Source: Reyranella massiliensis 521
GTDB lineage: Bacteria > Pseudomonadota > Alphaproteobacteria > Reyranellales > Reyranellaceae
Assembly: GCF_000312425.1 (NCBI RefSeq)
Contig: NZ_HE997181.1
Span: 3,012,729-3,076,728 of the forward strand
DNA length: 64,000 nt
Reading direction: 5' to 3'
Both the position numbers and the translations under genes were made by a program. The notes beneath the pieces are model-generated. The model saw only the letters and a program-made list of their open reading frames with translations. It was not told the DNA's origin and searched no databases. Positions 58,058-64,000 of the stretch are shown in pieces (positions within the stretch are counted from its first letter, which is position 1; each line of letters opens with the position of its first letter).

Positions 58058-59449
58058 TCAGCGGAACTGGACGGTCGAGACCATCCCGTCGCGGCCGATG
58101 CTGACACTGCTGACCTGACCGCCCAGGCGTTTCTTGAGGTCGTCGACGTTCTTCACGTCCTGACCGTTGATGCCCAGGATCATGTCGCCCTGGCGCACGA
58201 AGCGGCCGGCATAGGCGCCGGGCTTCACCTCGAGGATGACGACGCCGGCGCGCCATTCGGCCAGGCCCATCTCCTCCGCCACCGCCGGCGACATGTTGAC
58301 GACCGTGGCGCCGGACAGCGGCTGGCGGCCGTCGAGCTGCGCCTTGTCGCGCGGCGGATTCTCCGGCGGCGCGGCAAGCTTGACGTTCACGACCACTTCC
58401 TTGCCGCTGCGCATGACCCTCACCGGCACCGTCACGTCGGTGTTCAGCGTGGACAGGCGAAAGCGCAGGCCGGCCTCGTCATCGATCACCTGCTCGCGGA
58501 TGCCGATGATGACGTCGTTGCGCTTCAGGCCCGCGGCCGCGCCCGGCCCGTCGGGAAACACTTCCTTGACGATCAGCCCTGCCGGCCGTGCCAGGCCGAA
58601 CCCCGCTGCAAGGTCCGGCGTCACGCGCTGCATGCTGACGCCAAGCCAGGGCCGCACGATGCGACCGCCCTGCGTGCCGGTGGAGACCATGCGCTCGACG
58701 ATGTTCGACGGCGTGGCGAAGCCGATGCCGACCGACCCGCCGGACTGCGAATAGATCGCGGTGTTGATGCCGATCAGGCGGCCGTCGAGGCTGACCAGCG
58801 CGCCGCCCGAGTTGCCGGGGTTGATGGCGGCGTCGGTCTGCAGGAAGAAGTTGGAGTCGTTCACGCCACCGGCGCTGCGCGCCACCGCCGAGATGATGCC
58901 GCTGGTCACGGTCTGGTTCAGGCCGAAGGGATTGCCGATCGCCAGCACGACATCGCCCACCTCAATCGAATCGGAGTCGCGGAGATCGAGATAGGGGAAC
59001 TTCTCGTCGCTGCCCTCGATGCGCAGCAGGGCGAGATCGAAGCGTTCGTCCTGGGTGACGAGCTTGGCCTCGAACTCCCGCCGGTCGGCCAGCACGACGC
59101 GGATTTCGTCGGCGCCGCGCACGACATGAGCGTTGGTCACGATCAGCCCGTCCGGCTTCACCAGCACGCCCGACCCCAGCGAGTTCTGCAGGCGCTCGCC
59201 TGCCTGCGGCGGGAACGGCATGCCCGGAAAAGGGAACGGCAAGCGGCGCTGCACCCGCGCGTTCGTCGTCGTGTAGATGTTGACCACGGCCGGCGACACG
59301 CGCTTGACCAGCGGCGCGTAGGAATAGGCCAGATCTGCCCGCGAGCTGGGCAGCGGCTGCGCCAGGACCGTCGGTGAATAGGCAGTTGCGGCACCACATC
59401 CGATAACAACCGCTGCCAAAATTGCCTGCCGCATCGCTCTCCGAATCAT
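58058..59449 (-). CDS. Do/DegQ family serine endoprotease
   Basis: A 463-residue periplasmic protease with a signal peptide (MRQAILAAVVIGCGAATAYS, cut near VLAQP). The catalytic triad is His in VTNAHVVRGADEI, Asp in ERFDLALLRIEGS and Ser in DAAINPGNSGGALVS. Two PDZ domains follow (PWLGVSMQRVTPDLAAGFGL to about 350 and a second to the end). A short Q-linker is reduced as in DegQ. The start could also be five codons later. It is divergent from the Bug gene and upstream of rarA. Confidence 0.94.
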   Translation of the reverse strand: MIRRAMRQAILAAVVIGCGAATAYSPTVLAQPLPSSRADLAYSYAPLVKRVSPAVVNIYTTTNARVQRRLPFPFPGMPFPPQAGERLQNSLGSGVLVKPDGLIVTNAHVVRGADEIRVVLADRREFEAKLVTQDERFDLALLRIEGSDEKFPYLDLRDSDSIEVGDVVLAIGNPFGLNQTVTSGIISAVARSAGGVNDSNFFLQTDAAINPGNSGGALVSLDGRLIGINTAIYSQSGGSVGIGFATPSNIVERMVSTGTQGGRIVRPWLGVSMQRVTPDLAAGFGLARPAGLIVKEVFPDGPGAAAGLKRNDVIIGIREQVIDDEAGLRFRLSTLNTDVTVPVRVMRSGKEVVVNVKLAAPPENPPRDKAQLDGRQPLSGATVVNMSPAVAEEMGLAEWRAGVVILEVKPGAYAGRFVRQGDMILGINGQDVKNVDDLKKRLGGQVSSVSIGRDGMVSTVQFR

Positions 59450-59604
59450 CCACTCGTCTCCTGGGTTGGGCCGGATTTGTGGTCATCCTTATGGCAAATC
59501 AAGGGCTGAAGCACACGGCTGGCATATCGATTGCAGAGCTTCCGGACAATGCGCACCTCGTCCCCGCCGGGGCCAGCGGCGCGCCGGAAACAAGGAAGCG
59601 CTTC

Positions 59605-60606
59605 ATGAAACTGACCCGCCGCAACGTATTGACCGCCTCGGTTGCCGCCCTCGGCCCGTCGCTCGTCGCACCCGCCGTGAAGGCAAGTCCCGGCTGGCCG
59701 ACCAAGGCCCCGATCAAGCTGATCGCCACCTTCCCGCCCGGCGGTACCGCCGACACCATTTCGCGCATCCTCGCGCCCAAACTTTCGGCCGCCCTCGGCA
59801 CCCAGGTGGTGGTCGAGAACAAGCCGGGCGCCGGCGGCACGATCGGCTCCGATCTCGCCGCAAAGGCCGCGCCAGATGGCTACACCCTGGTGATCTCGCA
59901 TGCCTCGCCGCTCGGCATCGCACCCGGCATTTATCCCAAGCTGCCCTACAACGTGGTGATCGACTTCACCCACGTCACCCTGATCGGCCACACACCGAAT
60001 GTTCTGATCGTGCCGGCCGACGCCCCGTTCAAGACGCTCGCCGACTACGTCGTCGCCGCCAAGGCAAAGCCCGACCAGATCGCCTTCGGCAGCTCCGGCA
60101 TCGGCTCCAACACGCACCTGATGGGCGAGCTGCTGTCGAGCCTGGCCGGCATCAAGTTGAAGCATGTGCCCTATCGCGGCTCGGCGCCGTCGCTGCAGGA
60201 CATGCTGGCCGGCGTCATTCCTTCGATGTTCGACCCGATCACGACCAACGTACCGCACATCAACTCCGGCAAGGTCCGCCTGCTGGCGGTGAGTTCGGAG
60301 AAGCGCCTCGACATGTATCCCGATGCGCCGACCTTCGCCGAGCAGGGCTTCCCCAAACTGACGACCTCGACCTGGGTTGGCGTTTCCGGCCCCAAGGGCA
60401 TGTCGCCGGAGATCGTCGCGCGTCTCTACGACGAACTGCAGAAGGCCTACAAGGCGCCGGAAGTCGTCGAGCGCTTCAAGGATGTCGTCCTGCTGCCCGG
60501 CGACAAGCCGATGACTCCTGTCGAATACACCCGGTTTGTCGGCGATTTCTCCGTGCTCTGGGCCGGCGTCAGCAAGTCGGCCGGCATCGAGCTCGAACTG
60601 GGCTGA
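59605..60606 (+). CDS. Tripartite tricarboxylate transporter substrate-binding protein (Bug family)
   Basis: A 333-residue periplasmic binding protein with a twin-arginine-like signal (MKLTRRNVLTASVAALGPSL, then AVKAS). Family parts are IKLIATFPPGGTADTISRIL, VVENKPGAGGTIGSDLAAKA, PDGYTLVISHASPLGIAPGI and FGSSGIGSNTHLMGELL. Bug proteins bind acids or amides for a TctAB membrane part, which is not present here, as is usual for the many orphan Bug genes. The ATG after caaggaag is used, with 154 bp to the divergent Deg gene. Confidence 0.94.
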   Translation: MKLTRRNVLTASVAALGPSLVAPAVKASPGWPTKAPIKLIATFPPGGTADTISRILAPKLSAALGTQVVVENKPGAGGTIGSDLAAKAAPDGYTLVISHASPLGIAPGIYPKLPYNVVIDFTHVTLIGHTPNVLIVPADAPFKTLADYVVAAKAKPDQIAFGSSGIGSNTHLMGELLSSLAGIKLKHVPYRGSAPSLQDMLAGVIPSMFDPITTNVPHINSGKVRLLAVSSEKRLDMYPDAPTFAEQGFPKLTTSTWVGVSGPKGMSPEIVARLYDELQKAYKAPEVVERFKDVVLLPGDKPMTPVEYTRFVGDFSVLWAGVSKSAGIELELG

Positions 60607-60612
60607 AGGAGC

Positions 60613-62952
60613 TTACCCGCAGCGGGAATAGCCGCAGTTCAGACAAACGTCGCAGCCTTCCTGATGCGTCAGGGCGGCTGCGCCGCAGTTGGGACACTGC
60701 CCCATCGCGGTCGACGGCACCGCACTTGCCCCCTCGCCGCCGGAGGATTCGCGGGCGCCAGCCGTCAGGCGCACGCGCGGTTCGAACGTGTCGGTAAGAC
60801 GCGGCGTTTCGGCCGGCGCCAGGAAACCGATCTCCACGAGATGACGTTCGATTACGCTGCCGATCGCGGCCAGCAGCGACGGCACATAACGGCCTTCCAT
60901 CCACTGCCCGCCGCGCGGATCGAATACAGCCTTCAGCTCCTCGACCACGAACGACACGTCGCCGCCGCGCCGGAACACCGCCGAGATCATGCGCGTCAGC
61001 GCCACCGTCCAGGCGTAGTGCTCCATGTTCTTGGAGTTGATGAAGATCTCGAACGGCCGGCGACGGCCGTCCTGCATCACGTCGTTGATCGTAATGTAGA
61101 TCGCGTGATCGCTGCCCGGCCATTTGATCTTGTAGGTTCGGCCCGGCAGGTCCTCCGGCCGGTCGAGCGGCTGGGCGATATAGACGACGCCGGCATCGCG
61201 TGACGGCGCAGGCGCCGGCACGAGAGCGGGTGGCGTGAGCGCGGACGGCGCAGCCTCGACCGCAGGCTTCACTTCGAGGACGGCCCCGGTCACGTCGTTC
61301 GGCCGGTAGGTCGTGCAGCCCTTGCAGCCCTGCGCATAGGCTTCCTCGTAGACGTTCTTGAACGCCTCGAAGGAAATGTCGCGCGGCAGGTTGATCGTCT
61401 TGGAGATCGAGCTGTCGACATAGTCCTGCGCCGCTGCCTGCATCGCCAGATGGTCCGCAGGCGACAGCGTCTGGGCATCGACGAAGACATCCGAGGGCGG
61501 CGCTTCGTTGCCACGCAACTCCCGCCAGGTGCGAAAGGCATGGTCGTCGACGCTTTCCTCGCGCTTGGAGCCATCGGGCTGCAGCACATGGCGTACATGG
61601 CTGAAGGCAAAGACCGGCTCGATGCCGGAGGAGACATTATCGGCCAGCAGCGAGATCGTGCCGGTGGGCGCGATCGAATTCAGCAGCGCATTGCGGATAC
61701 CGTAGCGGCCAATCGCGGTGCGCACGTCTTCCGGCAGGCCACGGATCGTTTCGCCCGAGAGATAGCGCGTACGTTCGTAGAGCGGGAAGAAGCCCTTCTC
61801 TGCCGCAATGTCGGCCGAGGCGAGATAGGAGAAGCGCTGTACCGCGCCCAGCCACTCGCGCGTGAGCCGCACGGCTTCGGGTGAGCCATAACGCACCCCG
61901 CAGAAGATCAGCGCATCGGCAAGCCCGGTGACCCCGAGCCCGATGCGGCGCTTGGCCTTGGCCTCCTTCTCCTGCTGGGGTAGCGGGAAGCGCGACACGT
62001 CGATGACATTGTCGAGCATGCGCACGGCGACGGGCACCAGTCGCTCCAGCGCCTCGAGATCGAGATGCGCGCCGGCGCTGAACGGATTCTTTACCAGCGC
62101 CGCGAGGTTGATCGAGCCCAGCAGGCAGGCGCCATAAGGCGGCAACGGCTGCTCGCCGCAGGGATTCGTAGCCTGGATGGTCTCACAATAGTGCAGGTTG
62201 TTCCGCCGGTTCACGCGATCGATGAAGATCACACCGGGCTCGGCGACCTCGTAGGTCGCGCGCATGATGCGCTCCCACAGCGCCTTCGCCTTCACCGTCT
62301 TGAAGGTCCTGCCGCCGAACACGAGGTCCCAGTCGGCATCGTCCTTCACCGCCTTCATGAAGGCGTCGGTGACCAGCACCGAGACGTTGAACATGCGCAG
62401 GCGCTTGGGATCGCGCTTGGCATCGACGAACGCCTCGATGTCGGGATGGTCGCACCGCAGGGTCGCCATCATAGCGCCGCGACGCGAGCCGGCGCTCATG
62501 ATGGTGCGGCACATCGCATCCCACACATCCATGAAGGAGAGCGGACCGGAGGCATCGGCGCCGACGCCCTTCACCGGCGCGCCCTGCGGCCGCAAGGTCG
62601 AGAAATCGTGCCCGATGCCGCCGCCCTGCTGCATGGTGAGGGCGGCCTCGCGCAGGTTTTCGAAGATGCCCGACATGTCGTCGGGGATCGCGCCCATGAC
62701 GAAGCAATTGAACAGCGTCACTGTGCGGCCGGTACCGGCGCCGGCAATCACGCGGCCAGCCGGCAGGAACTTGAAGTCCACCAGCGCGTCGTGAAAGCGC
62801 TCTGCCCAGCGGGCCGGATCGCGCTCAGGTGCCGCCAGGGCACGCGCAACCCGCCACCAGGTGGCGTCGAGATCAGCATCCGCTTGCCCCGCGGGGTCGC
62901 GAAAGCGGTATTTCATGTCCCAGATGCGCTGGGAAACTTGAGCCCATTCCAT
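60613..62952 (-). CDS. nrdJ: Adenosylcobalamin-dependent ribonucleotide reductase, class II
   Basis: A 779-residue reductase making deoxynucleotides with a B12 radical. Redox and radical cysteines lie in VTLFNCFVMGAIPDD, IQATNPCGEQPLPPY and YGACLLGSINLAAL; PTGTISLLADNVSSGIEPVF is the family signature. The C-terminal part has a TSCPD-like region and a zinc ribbon: CPNCGAAAL and CLNCGYSRC. The ATG of MEWAQVSQ is used; the TTG two codons earlier is less likely. No other RNR is in the window. It follows plsC by 60 bp. Confidence 0.97.
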   Translation of the reverse strand: MEWAQVSQRIWDMKYRFRDPAGQADADLDATWWRVARALAAPERDPARWAERFHDALVDFKFLPAGRVIAGAGTGRTVTLFNCFVMGAIPDDMSGIFENLREAALTMQQGGGIGHDFSTLRPQGAPVKGVGADASGPLSFMDVWDAMCRTIMSAGSRRGAMMATLRCDHPDIEAFVDAKRDPKRLRMFNVSVLVTDAFMKAVKDDADWDLVFGGRTFKTVKAKALWERIMRATYEVAEPGVIFIDRVNRRNNLHYCETIQATNPCGEQPLPPYGACLLGSINLAALVKNPFSAGAHLDLEALERLVPVAVRMLDNVIDVSRFPLPQQEKEAKAKRRIGLGVTGLADALIFCGVRYGSPEAVRLTREWLGAVQRFSYLASADIAAEKGFFPLYERTRYLSGETIRGLPEDVRTAIGRYGIRNALLNSIAPTGTISLLADNVSSGIEPVFAFSHVRHVLQPDGSKREESVDDHAFRTWRELRGNEAPPSDVFVDAQTLSPADHLAMQAAAQDYVDSSISKTINLPRDISFEAFKNVYEEAYAQGCKGCTTYRPNDVTGAVLEVKPAVEAAPSALTPPALVPAPAPSRDAGVVYIAQPLDRPEDLPGRTYKIKWPGSDHAIYITINDVMQDGRRRPFEIFINSKNMEHYAWTVALTRMISAVFRRGGDVSFVVEELKAVFDPRGGQWMEGRYVPSLLAAIGSVIERHLVEIGFLAPAETPRLTDTFEPRVRLTAGARESSGGEGASAVPSTAMGQCPNCGAAALTHQEGCDVCLNCGYSRCG

Positions 62953-63012
62953 CGCCAAAAAGTAGGCTCCAGCCCAGGCGATATCAACAAGATTGTTCTT
63001 TCTTTGTTCCTG

Positions 63013-63732
63013 CTAGTGGGCTGCCTTTACGAGCCGGTCGGTGGCCGTTTCGATGCGTTCGCGCAGCGTTGTCATGAACGTCTCGCGACTCAGCCCCGGC
63101 GGAATGGGCGGCAAAATCTCGACGTCGATGACGCCGGGCCATTTGATGAACTTGCGACGGCCCCAGAAGACGCCAGAATTCAAGGCGACCGGCACGACAG
63201 GGACGCCGAGCTGACGATAGAGCGCCGCCGTGCCGACTTGATAGGGCTTCTCCGTCCCGATTGCCACGCGCGTGCCTTCGGGGAAGATCAGGATCGACCG
63301 GCCCTCGGCCAACGTCTGCTTCGCCTGCCGCACGAGGCTACGCAGCGCCTTCGCGCCTTCGCCGCGTTCGACAGCGATATTGCCGACGCGCGCCATCGCC
63401 CAGCCGACGACCGGGATGAAGAGCAGCTCGCGTTTCAGCACCGTGGCGCTCTGGGGAAAGATCCGGGAGAAAGCGAGCGTCTCCCACGAGGATTGATGCT
63501 TGCAGGCGAGAATGACCGGCCCCGCTGGCAAGTTCTCCAGGCCCCGTACGCGATGCGTCAGCCGGCAGGTGAGGCGCAGCCAGCCCAGGCAGAAGTCGAT
63601 CCAGAACAGCGACCAGGCGACGACGTAGCGTCGCGGCAGCAGAAGGATCGGTGCACCGACAATCGCAATGATCGTGGTGCCGGCATACCAGCCGACATTG
63701 AACAGGAAGGAGCGCAGCCCGAGGCTAAACAT
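63013..63732 (-). CDS. plsC: 1-acyl-sn-glycerol-3-phosphate acyltransferase
   Basis: A 239-residue membrane enzyme that adds the second acyl chain to make phosphatidic acid. Motif I reads ILACKHQSSWETLAF, so H-x4-E rather than the usual H-x4-D; motif II FIPVVGWAMARVGNI, motif III IFPEGTRVAIG and motif IV PVVPVALNSGVF are normal. Two hydrophobic N-terminal helices are present. An alternative TTG start 14 codons earlier cannot be excluded. It is divergent from the zinc-ribbon gene at the window end. Confidence 0.92.
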   Translation of the reverse strand: MFSLGLRSFLFNVGWYAGTTIIAIVGAPILLLPRRYVVAWSLFWIDFCLGWLRLTCRLTHRVRGLENLPAGPVILACKHQSSWETLAFSRIFPQSATVLKRELLFIPVVGWAMARVGNIAVERGEGAKALRSLVRQAKQTLAEGRSILIFPEGTRVAIGTEKPYQVGTAALYRQLGVPVVPVALNSGVFWGRRKFIKWPGVIDVEILPPIPPGLSRETFMTTLRERIETATDRLVKAAH

Positions 63733-63832
63733 CGACGGAATGTATGTCGGCAAGTGGTGTTGCTTGTAACCCAAGTTTTAGTGGCCTAATGTCCGCCCGC
63801 AAGCACATCTAGTGGGGAATTCCCCGCTCATC

Positions 63833-64000
63833 ATGCACGTTTCCTGTTCAAGCTGCGGCGCACGTTACGCCGTCGATCCGAAGGCGATCGGTCCCACGGG
63901 CCGGACCGTCCAGTGCGCCCGCTGCAATCATCGCTGGTTTCAGACGATCGAGCCGCCGGGGCATCCGCCGGACAGTTCAGGCACGCCGCCTGAACCGACG
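63833..64000 (+). CDS. Zinc-ribbon (MJ0042-type) protein, 3' end outside window
   Basis: The first 56 residues are visible. They form a zinc ribbon with CSSCGARYAVDPKAIGPTG and VQCARCNHRWFQ, the MJ0042/zinc_ribbon_5 pattern, followed by a proline-rich linker. In related genomes such a protein often lies near ftsE, ftsX and plsC; what follows here is not visible. Start is the ATG before HVSCSSCG. It is 100 bp from the plsC start. Confidence 0.85.
   Translation, partial: MHVSCSSCGARYAVDPKAIGPTGRTVQCARCNHRWFQTIEPPGHPPDSSGTPPEPT

Noticed and set aside
62953..63012. Cobalamin riboswitch upstream of the B12-dependent nrdJ
   Set aside because: Only 60 bp separate nrdJ from plsC, too short for a B12 riboswitch, and no B12-box-like sequence is seen.

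Overview
The window is about 64 kb of gene-dense, GC-rich chromosome with short gaps, many 1-4 bp start/stop overlaps and no sign of phage, plasmid, insertion sequence or CRISPR. Gene order and content point to an alphaproteobacterium, probably a Rhodospirillales/Reyranella-like heterotroph. The indicators are the block rpoZ-rsh-pdxJ-acpS-lepB-rnc-era-recO-parC, an ATP12-type F1 assembly chaperone, a Bpt/Ate aminoacyl-protein transferase, dnaX-ybaB-recR beside a short SRP RNA, an adenosylcobalamin-dependent ribonucleotide reductase, and several solute-binding-protein families (ABC iron-type, TRAP, Bug, Liv). The genus is inference only.

Layout. 1-6.8 kb: an accessory catabolic stretch with the end of an iron-type ABC binding protein and its ATPase, a SnoaL-like protein, a SelA-like PLP enzyme, a Gfo/Idh/MocA oxidoreductase, an SDR and a DszA/NtaA-type flavin monooxygenase. 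6.8-11.2 kb: SRP RNA, dnaX, ybaB, recR, a DUF4126 membrane protein and bpt. 11.4-18.7 kb: a TRAP transporter locus in which one QM permease pair faces four tandem TakP-like binding-protein genes. 18.8-31.2 kb: housekeeping genes on the minus strand (uppP, parC, recO, era, rnc, lepB, acpS, pdxJ, rsh, rpoZ, folK), broken only by a plus-strand phoD-like gene. 31.3-32.6 kb: a NYN-domain protein and a family 5 uracil-DNA glycosylase. 32.6-40.7 kb: a glutathione peroxidase, a cytosolic sulfite-oxidase-like enzyme, an acyl-CoA synthetase, a Liv-type binding protein and a TetR regulator with a visible operator, then isovaleryl-CoA dehydrogenase, a crotonase and a divergent LysR regulator. 40.7-44.5 kb: mgtE, maeB and tRNA-Leu(GAG). 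44.6-54.3 kb: lipB, then a long minus-strand run rluA-asmA-ATP12-phosphonopyruvate-hydrolase-like-pccB-2TM-pccA-acyP. 54.3-64 kb: a dienelactone-hydrolase-like enzyme, an L,D-transpeptidase, rarA, a Deg protease, a Bug binding protein, nrdJ, plsC and the start of a zinc-ribbon protein.

How it fits together. The organism looks equipped to scavenge organic acids (TRAP, Bug and Liv binding proteins) and to burn branched-chain, odd-chain and activated acids (acyl-CoA synthetase, isovaleryl-CoA dehydrogenase, crotonase, propionyl/acyl-CoA carboxylase, malic enzyme). The most unusual parts are the four-fold TRAP binding-protein array served by one permease, two adjacent oxidoreductases that each lack the family's usual catalytic residue, a carboxylase alpha subunit with a histone-like lysine-rich N-terminal tail, and a phosphonopyruvate-hydrolase-like gene embedded in the carboxylase run.
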